A DNA stretch of 64,000 bases, from positions 62,903,613 through 62,967,612 of the forward strand of contig NC_092355.1 in NCBI RefSeq assembly GCF_963676685.1, read 5' to 3'. This document shows positions 38,281 to 51,100 of the stretch, piece after piece. Origin of the DNA: Mytilus edulis (lineage: Eukaryota > Mollusca > Bivalvia > Mytilida > Mytilidae). The stretch's first letter is position 1. Each line of letters opens with the position of its first letter. The notes beneath the pieces are model-generated. The model saw nothing but the letters and a program-made list of their open reading frames with translations, had not been told where the DNA came from and ran no database searches. The position numbers and the translations under genes are program-made.

Positions 38281-38879
38281 GTTAATCGCTATCTGACCTA
38301 TGACTACGTTGTTAATTTCATGACAACAGGCATGTTCGTCCTTAGTTTCTAGTCAGCAAGATCAAAGGAAAATATAATAAAATAGCGATATAAGTTTATA
38401 TCTCAAAATATAAAGCTACAAGACTACCAATACCTCAAATGACAAAATTCATCTTATTTGTTCATGATTACAATTATGTTTCCTACTTTTAAACTATTTT
38501 GCACCCAAAGGAAACATATGGTAACATTAGATTAGTAAAATGTGTTAATTTTGATATTCCATGGCAGCCATCTTGAAAAAAGTCGCCATTTTGAAATTTC
38601 AAGGTGGATCCATAGCTAATGTTGTTTAGAATACCCATCCCTACTACCATGTCAAATTTGATGCTTTTATCATCAAACCTACAATTATTTCACCAATCAG
38701 TCGGGCTAGAGTTAACACGGATCACATAGTGATTTTCTCTCTTTAAGTACAATATTACCGTCAAATTTAGGATGTGAAATACCATTTTTAATAAGTTTTC
38801 TACAGGTACAGCCAAATTTACTAATCAAATATTTGTATCTATGAAGAAGTAAGTAAAAGTTATAGGTAATTTATGGTAT

Positions 38880-39290
38880 CGAAATCCCTAACACAATAAT
38901 TTCCAAGTGACGCATTGATTACGTTCGTTAAAATCTATGACATCAGAACACACACGGGCATACCGAACGAGTTGGGATATATAAACACCGTATGATGGAG
39001 CCAAAGGCACATCGCCGTCTAAAAAAATAAAAATAAAAATAGGAAATGAAAAATCGTCTCTTTTGTCGTAAATTTGTATTTAGTATGTAGTTTCCCGTTT
39101 AAAATTGAAATGTCTAAATCTAGAAAAGGACAACTGCTGCTGTTTATGTTAGATTTAGTTAAAGTAAGTCCTTTTGAGTAAATTTCGGAAGTAACCTTTT
39201 TATTGATACAATAAATGAGCGAACACAGTAATCTTACAACAGATTGTTTTTTTAGTATAATAATTAAACAGTGAGACAATTTACATTATA
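38880..39290 (-). mobile_element. Second reverse-transcriptase-like fragment, antisense
   Basis: The antisense frame 39279-39019 reads SKGLTLTKSNINSSSCPFLD then DISILNGKLHTK, followed after a low-complexity interruption by VPLAPSYGVYISQLVR-type sequence near 39010-38950. This resembles the R family core (SYLDLHLEI, AAPAYGVYISQLIR) but is clearly a separate subfamily. Confidence 0.6.
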
Positions 39291-42090
39291 TTGAACAATG
39301 TGAACATTAATGAGGAAGAAATAATTTTACAGGACCCCTTTCCACCTAGAAATGTCCTCTTTAAAAAAAATAATGATTCTGCCCTAACAGATTTATATTG
39401 CATACATATGATGTTTTGTTAAGTAAAGAACATGAACAATTATTTTCGCATATAGAAATAAGGAGATGTGGTTATGATTGCCTATGAGACAACGATCCAG
39501 CGGAGGGTAAATAAAGAGTATCTAAACAATCTAAGGCAGCCGTACACGCTTATTTCAAAGAACGGATACATCGACAATTTACGTTTTTACTTCTTATTTA
39601 ACACGATTGTAGATAATAACATTTCATTCATTTCTTTTGTATTAATATAAAAAGAAAACGATGGAAATATCTTTAAATTTGCTACCTGTAAAACGTTCTA
39701 GAAAAATAATAATACATATAGATCAAATTTATTTGTTAAGTATATGTTCACTGGTGTTAATTTGTCTTTTGATTGAGTTAAGCTATTTCAATTGATATTT
39801 TACAGTGTGTCTTTCTATGTTGTGATTCTTCATTATTGATTCAAATAAGGGTGAATGTTTGGTACCTGTAAAACGTTTAAACTCGCTGCAATTGTTTGCA
39901 CCTGTCCTAAGTAGGGAATCTGATGTTCAGTAGTTGTCGTTTGTTGATGTGGTTCATAAGTGTTTCTTGTTTCTCGTTTTTTATATAGATTAGACCTTTG
40001 TTTTTTCCCGTTTGAATGGTTTTACACTTGCAATTTTTGGGGCCCTTTTATCTTGCTGTTCGGTGTGAGTCAAGCCTCTGTGTTGAAGACTACTTTGGAC
40101 TATAACGTTTACCTTTATAAATTTTGATTTAGATTGAGAGTTGTCTCATTGGCACATATACCACATCTTCTTATATCTATATATGAACGAAACATTATAA
40201 AGTTCTTACTTATTTCTTTCCACAAAAAAAGATGTTCTTCATAAATAAAGCGAATAAACAAGTTAGTTTAAGTGTAATGTGGAAATGTAACAGATATCCA
40301 CCATAATTCATTTTCAATAGATATTTACATATGAAGGTCATCATGGTCATCGCAAGGCTTTCAACATTGCTAAATACCAAAAAAAAGTCAAGTCACCTAT
40401 AACAAGTAAATAATTTAACAAAGTTCGAAATAATTCGTATGAAAATCAAAAAGGCCCGAAACATTTCAAAACTACAAAATTGCAAACGAATAACAACAGA
40501 TCGAAATAGAGACTGCGCTACATGAATCCTATCAAAATATGGTTGAAAAATTAAACATTGGACTGCTTCCATCTAGAAATAAATGAAAATGGAATATTTC
40601 CGCTATGATAAGAGAAGTTCATGACATGCAATTATCAAGAAAAGGAACTTAAGAAAGGAAATAACAATTAATTTTGGTATGCAGATGTTCGTTCTTATTC
40701 AAATATCAAGAGCAAGCAAAGGACAGCAGTATTTATAATGCTAATGTTTGATCTATTCAGAAGGAGTTTAAGTACAGAAATGCAATTGGTATATCCAAGG
40801 AATTCAGTATTAAAAGATGCACAGCTGTTTTCCTTTTAAATTTATAATCGCTGTGTAGTGAACCAAAGCGATTAGACATATTATAAAGAAAATAATAAAT
40901 GCATTTCTCTTCTTGTCAAATTATTATATTTTATTGAAGAAAGATATGAAACATCTGCAACACAAACCCAGCACAGCTATTCCAGTAACGTGTGATGTTG
41001 GTGAAACAGATTTTAATACACATGGTGAGTACATGGTAGTTGGCTTATATGTTTAAGATGAAATTTATTAAGATACTCATGTTGTGTATAAAAGTAAGAA
41101 GATGTGGTATGGGTACTAATGAGACAATTCTAAATCCAATTCACCATGCTTAAAAATTACCAGTTAGTGCGAACAGATACTGATATCAATTGCTACTGAA
41201 CACATTTATTTAAGTAACAAATATTATGTACGCGGAAATCAATATTTAGCGGTGCAAACAAAAGTTATTCCACGTGTTTCACACCAAAACAATTGATATC
41301 AAGCTTTACTTGTGATATTTATTCCTGTTATATGTGCTTTGTTCTACATAGTTGGAACTAGCGGATGAAAGTTACACGAGGAACGCAAAAAATAATATCA
41401 TGCGTTATTTTAGCTGAACGCGTTTTGATCACAAACAATCGATATGTCCTGCATTCTGGTGACTGTCAGTCCTGGGCCATGTCTTTTTAATTTTGTAAAG
41501 TTACAAAACTGTTTCTCGTAATGCTGAATGTTGGTGCCTATTTAAACGTTTGAACCCGCTGCATGGTGACATTGGTTCTGTTTTGTTTTCGGGACACTTT
41601 AGATCGCATCAGTTTTTGGTTTGGTTCATGTTGGTCAATCAAAATTTTGTTTTCCTTTCGTGGTTTGTGCTTTCTTTTGTTTTGCTACGGCTTTGTTAGT
41701 CTTTCTCGAATAGTTAGTTACAAATGTGCTTTTGGTTTGTGCCTTTTTTTTAACAAACCATATAAATGAGGTATAACTATGAGAATGCTATGTTAGAAAA
41801 AAAATATATATAATATTTATAAATGCATACATTATTTTAGAACATCTGTTTAAAACCATATAAAAAATATTTGTTTTGCGAATTTCAACATGTAATTTGC
41901 AAATCAATTAATATTTGATTTATTGTTATTTTTAATCAGAAGTCACTATAATGTCACTGATAATTTTGCATGACAGAAATTCGTTTAAAAAACTTCCCTA
42001 AGATAATTTTCCTTTTTGTCATTTATGATATGAAACTTTCAGTTTGTTTCATTTTATTATCTGATTTAGTCGCGGGTTTCTATTCGTTAT
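39290..42090. other. Gene-free stretch upstream of the receptor gene
   Basis: No gene supported. It holds family S/S2 fragments at about 39456-39545 and 41092-41150 and the antisense S2 copy at 39882-40180. It may contain the promoter of the receptor gene, but I see no distinctive element. Confidence 0.5.
39882..40180 (-). repeat. Family S2 repeat, antisense
   Basis: Reverse-complement counterpart of 33117-33410: starts with TTTGCACCTGTCCTAAGTAG and ends with TTGGCACATATACCACATCT. Nearly full length. Confidence 0.7.
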
Positions 42091-42091
42091 T

Positions 42092-42161
42092 ATGAAAACT
42101 ATGAATCTTCTTGCATATTCTTTAAGCATTCTTAATGGATTATGGAACATTTTAAATGCAG
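42092..42161 (+). CDS. Receptor exon 1: signal peptide
   Basis: 70 nt from ATG to a GTAGGA donor, phase 1. It encodes MKTMNLLAYSLSILNGLWNI and then LNA, a basic start, hydrophobic core and small residue at the expected cleavage point. Chosen because length, phase and type match the signal-peptide exon of the neighbouring gene at 59347. Confidence 0.8.
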
Positions 42162-45100
42162 GTAGGAAAAACATGAGAAAAGTCAATCTGTTAAATGTCA
42201 TGTTCCTTTTCAGATAAATATCAAGCTGGATAAGATCAGTTTTGTAGCAGAGGGAATCGTATGATTTTCAGAAAGAGCAACATCACTTGCAATGTCTACC
42301 TCAATCAAGTTCGAATCCCCCAAAAGAAAATGGTATTTTGTCTAATTCTACCTACAAATGTTAGTACAAAACATTTGAAAGCTCAAATAATGATTAATAT
42401 GACAGCATACTTTGTGCAGTATTTATTAAAATAAAAAGATATTCAAAAAGGGAAAATACTATTACTTTGCATAAAGTCGTCAAACGACAGTTTAAAAACA
42501 ATACACACAAAACTGCATATTGCGCACCATCCAACCCACGGTAAACTTGTAAATGATATATATCTTGTCCATGTTGTCAAAAAGGGACGTGATGGATGTA
42601 AGGGTCAACAATACAGTGTCATATCGTATATATTGAACAATTATACGCCACCTTTAAAAAGCTAGTTTAAATACGGATCAACATGACAATCATAGATATC
42701 GGCTATACTACTGTATATAAGTTTTTATTAGCATTCAATCTAAGGATATTCTGGAATTTGAAATGAACAAATAAACCTTATCAAAACGTATCCATAATAA
42801 TAAAAGATCGCCTGTAACTTTGCTTTAGAACATGTTGGTCATCTCTTAGTTTTTGTGGTGTTGGACTTTCTACTTTTACATGTCTACCTATTGCATCTCA
42901 AGCGGACATTAACACATTAAAATGAAGACCAGGAAGGGCTGTTAGATTTATAGCATATATGCACAGCTGCAGCATAGATGCATCAAATTATAAATGTATC
43001 ATCGAATACATTTGTATATAGACTTCGCAACATTTTTGACATATGTTTGATTTTTAATAAAAAGGAAACATTGTGTTTTAATATAATACTTCCTCTCGTT
43101 TTCATGTTTATTGTATTCATCAATGACATATTCATACATTCATTACGACTTAAATGTTTTGTTAACTATTAATTTCCTTTCACAGTTTCAATATCCTTCC
43201 GGAACACCTGAGATCACCCACGATTTTCGATGGGGTTCGGAGTTTTTATTCCCCGAGGGTATCACCAGCCGAGTAGTCGGCACTTCTGTGTTGACATGAT
43301 TTATCACTGATATGGTCATAATTATAAATTAACTGTTAACAAAACTTAGATTTTTTTAAATACCAAGGCTTTTCTACCTCAGGAATAGATTACCATAGCT
43401 TTTGGTCGTCAATGCTCTTCAATTTCGTTCTTTTTTTATCATTTCAACTTTTTTTTTATTCGAGCGTCACTCATGAATCTTTTATGGACAAAACGTGCGT
43501 CTAGCACAAATACAAATTTTAATACTGGTATCTATGATGAGTTAATTCGTACTGCTTAGTCGTTATTTCTTTTTTTGTTTTTGTATATTGCTGTTTGAAA
43601 GTTTATGTTTTTTGTTATGATATTGTCAAATTTTCTTCACTATTTTTACTTATAAGTTTGAATATCCAGTTGGTATCATTCGCCTCTCTTTTATTTTAAA
43701 GCTAATTTTTTTAACGAACATTATAGTTTTACTTCCAACATAAACGTCATCCTGAAATTATATGATTATATACCATGTATATTATTTTTCGTTTTTTGGG
43801 GCTTTGTGGCTATTGTGCACAAAATATTTTTATACGTTTTAAGCTTGATCCTTGCGTATCTAGTACGTTCTTTGCATTTAAAATTGGATTTATTTTATTC
43901 ACAAAGAAGAAATGCTCTTAAAATAGTTTAGTCGGCATTATATCTTGACTAACATTCAGAAATTGACAATGAGGGTCGGTTGGAAACAGAACTTTACGAC
44001 AAAAGAGATTATTTCAGCTTTCCAAATGTGAACTTTCCATTTCTAAATAGCAATATTACAGAAGCACCTGCATACGGGGTATATACCTTCCAATTGATAT
44101 GACATTGTTATAACATAAGCAACACTACGGGTGCCACATGTTGGGCAGGATCTGCTTACCCTTCCGGAGCACCTAAGATCATCCCTAGTTATTGGTGGGG
44201 TTCGTGTTGCCTATTCTTTAGTTTTCTATGTTGTGTCATGTGTTCTATTGTTTGTCTGTTTGTCGTCTTTCATTTTTAGCCAGGCGTTGTCAGTTTATTT
44301 CCGATTTATGAATACGACTGTCCCTTTGTTATCTTTTGTCCCTCTTTTAAATTATGATTTAATTTTTTTTAAATAATGAACAAATACCATATCAACTAAT
44401 GGTAACCAAATTATTTGAGAAACCTCTTTGATATTATCCAATTTTATGTTTTCATATGATTGAAATGCAAAAGGACTTTTTCCTATCAGATTTCCAAAAT
44501 CGTACATACCCAAAAACTTTGACACAATAAAACAACTTGTTACACACTAGTGATTAGTGACATTATATCGAATTTAGTATCAAATATACAGCAATTGTAC
44601 ATTCTTAATGTATAAATATGTTAAGACAATATTAAACTTATGTGGACGGGGTTAAGAAACAAAGAAAAGGTAGACTCGTTTACAGACCCTCTTTGGTAAA
44701 GAATGCAAGCCAATTTCATAATGTCCTACAACATGTACGGGGTTTCTATATGTTATGTATTTCTAAATACAAAAAAAAAAACAGTACTTCTGCGACGTGA
44801 AACCTATTCCTCATCACCGGATTTTAATGTTAGAACATAATTCAACCATTAAGAACAATTCGATTTTAAAGTCTAATATCAAATGAGTCAGCAATTCAAC
44901 ATCTTCATTCTAAGGCGAGTAGAATTACCAGTAGCACTGAGTCTTAAAAACTGCATTTTACATATGTAGTCGACTTTACCTGGGTATTTCAAATGATTTA
45001 CATTGAGCATTTTACGACACTTTTCAAGAATTGTAGTCAGAAGATATTTCACGGTCACCTTGGGATCTCTTCAAACACAGTATTGTTAGTTATATAATAA

Positions 45101-48100
45101 ATCTCGTACTGCATACATTTTTATCATTTCAGAATCTTACACTATGACGTACTTGGAGGGGGAAACCGCTCATTTAACATGTTCAACCGAATTCAACGAA
45201 ACCATTGAAATAGCAACAATCAAATATGAATATGGATCATGTAGTCACAATCATGTATATGGTATTAAGAATATGTGTAATGCAAACACAGAATGTGTCT
45301 TCGACGTTACTAACAGTAATGTTGGAAGTTCCTGTGGTACTAACGGATTGGCAACATTTGAGGTCACATACAACTGCTTGCGTGAGTTCAAACTTTCAAA
45401 TGACTTTCTCTATCTTTATTCAACCTTAGTTCCGAGAACTCGTATAGTGTTGTTGTTGTGATTACCATCATTGATCCTGTTGATGAACAAAAGATTGAGC
45501 AACACGAAATATACGAGATACGCTTTGTGAAATAATGTTTTTGTAAGGGAATATTAATTTCGAACATCCATTGGAGTTCGTTTTTTTTGTTTGTTAATTT
45601 ACTTTTTTCCCCAGCAGTACTCCATCTGAATACGATAAAAAAAAATATCTATGTGTTCAGAGTAGTACCGAAGTGCTAAGCTATAGACAATTTATATGTA
45701 ATTGACTTTTTTGTTTAATATTTAACACTTAAAAACTAGACGAATTATAAAATATTTAAGTATTATATGGTTACTGTTAATTTTTAAGAAGAGTTATTAC
45801 TATCCTTAGGTGATGGTGGCTGGACAGATTGGAAAAAAACATCAACAGCCTGTGTGGATAATTGTGGTCGTGCTTTACAAAACATGACACGCACGTGCAC
45901 AAATCCTTCTCCGAATGAGTATGGAACTCCATGTTCTGGGATCAGTTACGAAGAACGGATATGTAATGATTTTTATTGTCATAGTAAGTACATATAAAAA
46001 AGTAGGTGTAGAGCCGGTGTAGCTGCCAATGAAACAACTCTTCACAATCGACCAAATGACACGGAAATTAATAGCTAAAGTTCACCAAACAATCTTCGAA
46101 AATGAGCGAAGCATATACCGCATATTCTGCGGTATATGCTTATTATATAATGAGTTTGCTTTGTGTGTTAAAAAATTAAAAACCATATGCACGTAAATTC
46201 AGTGACTTTTGTATCGCTTTTTTTAAAATGTTGGTAGACACGCATGCAACATGAATTACATAAAAGGACACAACAACGTGCAAGGTTGGCTGTTGTAATG
46301 CTTTCAATAGGAATAATTCGTCAGATCTATGGTCAACTGTAACATATTTTTGTGAACTAGTGACAGGGAACGTATTTCATCAAGTCAGGAATATGGCAGT
46401 TGTATTACATTCGTTTGAGTTGTTATAGATTTTGATTTTGCCATTTGATAAAGGACCTTTCGTTTTGAATTTTTTCCTGAAGTGCGCTATTTTGTACTTA
46501 GAGTTTTAATAGCTTAGATGAATGAAACGTATCCTCGATCATCAATGACACATTATATTATCATTTTTAGCGGTATTTCTAACATTTTTATATAAGCGGG
46601 AGGTTTGGATAGGCATACAACCAGGTTCAACCCATCATTTGTTCCTAAAATGCCCTGTATCAAGTCATTGCATTGGAAGTACTAATGACGAAGTTAACGT
46701 ATTTAACCCTTCGTGTACATGTATTCTCTCCACCAAATGTTTGTCATGGTTTTATTTTCCTGTCCTGATTGAATGTTTTGCTATGATATTATTTCTATCT
46801 TAGTAACAGGAAACATCTGTAAAAATCACACACTTGATTTGACATGCGCAAATGGTTACCTACAAATGAATATTGCAAGATGGCAAACTAGTGACAATTG
46901 TGATAGATATGTCTTTTCAAAGAGCTTTAACGTTATCCAACACATGAAACAACTTTGCAATAACAGAAAGACTTGCACCTTTACAGCAAATGATGAGACT
47001 TTTCAAGTATCCTGTTCCAAACATATGGAAACCTGTTCCCAATTTGCATATACATATTCGTGCATAAGTAAGTATTGTTTGCTATCATAAGACTTAACGC
47101 ATGATTCATTTTAAGACTACAGTCTATTCTTTCTGCATCTCCGCTAGACAAGGGTTACGATCCAGTTCCTTTATCTCCATCCGTATTAAGATAAAATGTT
47201 GGATCCACAAGGTAATGATTGTCATTGGATGCATTTGTGACTGACTGCATTCAATCAAAACGCGTCTTAAAGACGATCAACTGTTAATGCAGGAAATCTT
47301 AATAAACAATTGCCACGTTTTGATTGCTCAACAAGTATTCACCCAAAAAACATAGTACGATATTCCAGGACAATTAAAAAGTTCTTAAATAACCAATTGA
47401 AGTTCTTTGGCATGGTTCTCATGCAAACCTCGAATTTCAACATATATTTTCGGTTCATGCTTCTCGAAATTTGTTAATACTAGATACAACCATTTATGCA
47501 TACATTGTATCAACACTAAAAATAATTTAATTGCTTTCATTGGTCAAAAATGATGTAGTGGGAACAGGAATGACTTTTATAAACCGATAGATGGCGTAGC
47601 ATTCTAATCAGAAATGTTGGCTTAATCTGCCAAGGGTGTAGAGTAGGGTAATGGATTGAAACCCCTTGCTCGTGAATATGTAACTACTTTTCGATGATTT
47701 TCATTGTTACAGAACAAAGATAAACTTAGTTGTACAGCACACAAAAAGCGCAGATATTTCATTTTTTTTTTGGTTTGAATTTCTTTTATATACAATAATT
47801 TAGGAGGAATGAAAAATCAAACTTTAAGGTAGAATATAAATGAATGTTTAAAATATTGCAGCCGCAAAATGGGATGACTGGACTAAATGGTCCGAATGCT
47901 CTAAATCCTGTGGAACTGGTAAACAAGTAAGAGCACGCAATTGCTCAGATCAGAGTAACACAACAGATGGTCATTTCGTTGACTGTGATGGACCGTCTGC
48001 AGAAACAAGACTTTGCAACACTGTCAATTGCCGATGTTCGTATACACTATTAGATTGATATATATTTATATCTATATTTTTTAGTTCTAGTTCATCATGA

Positions 48101-51100
48101 ATTGTAAACAAAGAAGTAAGTACATGCTTTTCCGTAGTTTTTACAGGACCCTTATCAGTAAATATTGTTTAATGTTACCTATATATAATCCTATAGTATC
48201 ATCATGATAATACGCCAATGATTAATTAATTCAGAAATTTTTGAAATACTAAGGATTTTCTACCTCAGGCATAGATTACCGTAGCTGTATTTGGCAACAC
48301 TTTTAGGAATTTTGGATCTCAATGCTCTTCAACTTTGTACTTTATTTGGCTTTTTTTAAAACTTGTTGGGATTCGAGCATCACTGATGAGTCTTTTTTTA
48401 GACGAAACGCGCGTCTGGCGTATATATAAAATTTAGTCCTGGTATCTATGATGAGTTTATTTATCCTAATAATTTTATCATAAAGATTTTATCGAAATAT
48501 AAATGCGTATAAATGGCTGAAAATCTGTTTATAAAAGGTTCGTGCAAATCTGTAAAATGTATTGGAAAATGGTCCAGACACGCATTTGAATACAAAAGTA
48601 GACCTGTGTCAAAGTGTAGCTATGTATTTTCACTCCTGCACACTAATAAGTTTTTATTACGTCTTTCAATACAAATATACAAATGCGACCACTTTCTTAG
48701 ATATAGGAAGATGTGGTATGAGTGCCAATGTGACAACATTCCATCCACGTAACAGTTTATAAAAGTAAACCATTATGGGTCATTATTCACTTTCTTATCC
48801 AATGCAGGCTAAAATATCCGGGTCTTAATGATATTTCAGTTTTGTTGATAATTATAAAAGTGATAGAAATGTGAAATAAATGCTTCATTCATCATTGAAT
48901 AAAGGAATAATGGGGCGGACAAATAAATGTTACGGTAAGATTTTTTTTCAATAATATGAAAACGAATTCATTACCCATTATCAGAGGAATCATAATACAT
49001 TCGGCACAATGCATACCTTAACCATAATAACATGCAAAAAGTAATGTCACAAAAATACAGAACGCCGAGAAAAATTCAAAACGGAAAGTCCCTAAATATC
49101 AAAATCAAGAGCTGATACATCTAACGAATGGATGACAACTGTCATATTCCTGACTTGCAATTGGTACAGGCATTTTTCGTTTGTAAGCCAATGCTCTTAT
49201 ATTATCTTTAAATCAAAATTACGTAAAAGATAATGTTCATTTATCTGTCTTTTAGCACATTATTTAATGCTAAAAGTACGCTTTTACATTTCTATCTAAA
49301 ATGTAGAATCACAAAAAATACTGAACTCCGAGGAAAAATCAAACGTAAAGTCCTTAATCACATGGCAAAATCAAATGATAAAACACATCAAAAACGAATG
49401 GACGACTGCCATATTCCGGACTTGGTACAGGCATTTTCAAAAGTAGAATTTGTATTGAACCTGGTTTTATAGTGCTAAACCTCTCCTTTGTACGACAGTC
49501 TTATCAAATTCCATTATATTATCAACAATAACGGATTTCATCAGCATGTAGTTCAAAATCTTTACCAGCAATTGGAACAATCAGTAAAAATGCATGCATC
49601 GATAAATATCAATTTGGGCACAAACCCTAACATGCTTAACTATCAATACTGTAAGGACTTACCAGCACACTTCTGATACATTGGTAGTTTGATAAAATTG
49701 AAGGTATAAAAAGTACCTGATGAAAATGAACAACTTTCTTATATTTCACAGATTGCAATAAAAGCATTTTCACTCACCAGTTGTCGAGTAATAATAATCT
49801 GCAGAAAGATGTGTCCGTTGGTAAATATTTGTACCGTTTTTCTTCTTAATTTCAATTTGCTAAGTTAACATTTTTATACAGCATAAATTTAGACTACATT
49901 AGATTTTCTTTCATCAAAATCACAAAAGTTAAAAATGTAAAAAGAGGTCTCATTTTGAAGTCGGTCGAGTCTTCCATCGAACACTGTCAGTTTATAGCTT
50001 GATTATACTATACGAAGATGCAAATAATTGCTTTTAAAGCATTGTTTTCAAATTAAAAAAAAAAATTAAAACAGGGAGGTGGTATAAAATGTACAGTAAA
50101 AGAAAACTTAGAGTTTATGCAGCGATTTCATTAAGGCTATAATTCTGAGTATTTATGTAAAAAAAGTACTTTAGAGAGTTTTCTATTTGAATAAATGTGT
50201 GTATAGGTTGCACTTTGTAAATACAGCTGTTTCTCAAACCACGCCTCTTTGGGGGAGATTTAGAATATTCATAGAAAATTAATTTTGTTTACATACTGGT
50301 TCCAAGTTCTGATCTGACGCTGCATCTCATAGACACATAACTTGGGTAAGTTACCAGAAAATATTCATGTGCATATTGTTGATATTGATATATATGGTAA
50401 CCCTACAGTCGAGGTAGGGATAGTTAAGAAATTTAGTGTTAGTTTAAACTCTTAGAGGTTCGGGGCAAATATGCCGCACACCCCTAAATTTTGACCTTTG
50501 AAAACAATAGTAGTGCATATGAACTTTCCATTCTAGGATATGATTTTTTTCCCAAACTTCATGGTAAAAGTGGTACAGTTTTAACCGTAAAGGAGTTGCT
50601 ATGGGAACATGCATTGTCAATATTTACAGAAATGAAACCTATATGTTGTATTGATAATACTATGTGTTTGTGATACACAAACAAATTTTGACTTTAGGAA
50701 TGGGATATCTGGGAATGACAGATATATACAAAATCAAATGCTGTGGTACATTGAACATTTTGATATTTATTCCCCTGAATACTGGAGTGGTTACATTTAT
50801 GGTATGGAGGCGGATTAGAAGGCATAAATACAAAGTTGTCGGACAAAACACAATTACTATTAGAGGTATGTTATTTGTTTTGTCAGAATAACGAAGAAAA
50901 AACATGCGTGTTAATATAAAAATTAAGACTTGGTATGATTGCCAACGAGACAACTGTCCACAAGAGACCAAAATGACACAGACATTAACAACTATAGGTC
51001 ACCGTACAGATTTCAACAATGAGCAAGGTCAATACCGCATAGTCAGCTATATAAGGCCCCGACATGACAATGTAAAACAATTTAAACGAAAAAACTAACG

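Larger units (their letters stand above)
35560..38600 (-). mobile_element. Relic of an uncharacterised cysteine-rich element, antisense
   Basis: Antisense translation yields a degraded large protein in several frames. From N to C: CFFC with LHKAFTFEIG and ALDLQDTVLLAKL (37690-37560); FNSSIRKRKDSSKVFHST and REPPISMYLSLLLH with YDRIR (37369-37120); GVFTTAAMDYIDHNPSSTTA (about 37110-37040, other frame); and a cysteine cluster CGCKIDYGCRGCCKCVKA with LCKCG (36010-35890). I recall this arrangement from a multicopy, unnamed metazoan protein family seen in corals, hydra and molluscs, thought transposon-borne. Similar 30-nt motifs with ATGGCGG cores lie at 35564-35591 and, inverted, at 38563-38592, and may be terminal or subterminal repeats. 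Frames are broken, so it is dead. Confidence 0.6.

Noticed and set aside
48036-48043. Alternative donor GTATAC for receptor exon 5
   Set aside because: It looks stronger than GTTCGT but shifts the phase, makes the exon unequal to the other TSP1 exon and puts a stop into the next exons.
48513-48762. Cysteine-containing open frames in receptor intron 5
   Set aside because: They overlap a family S2 repeat and would not join the flanking phase 1 exons; the linker exon at 49752 fits instead.
50660-50971. 103-codon antisense open frame
   Set aside because: It is the shadow of receptor exon 7, whose sense frame has conserved-looking protein features and proper splice sites.
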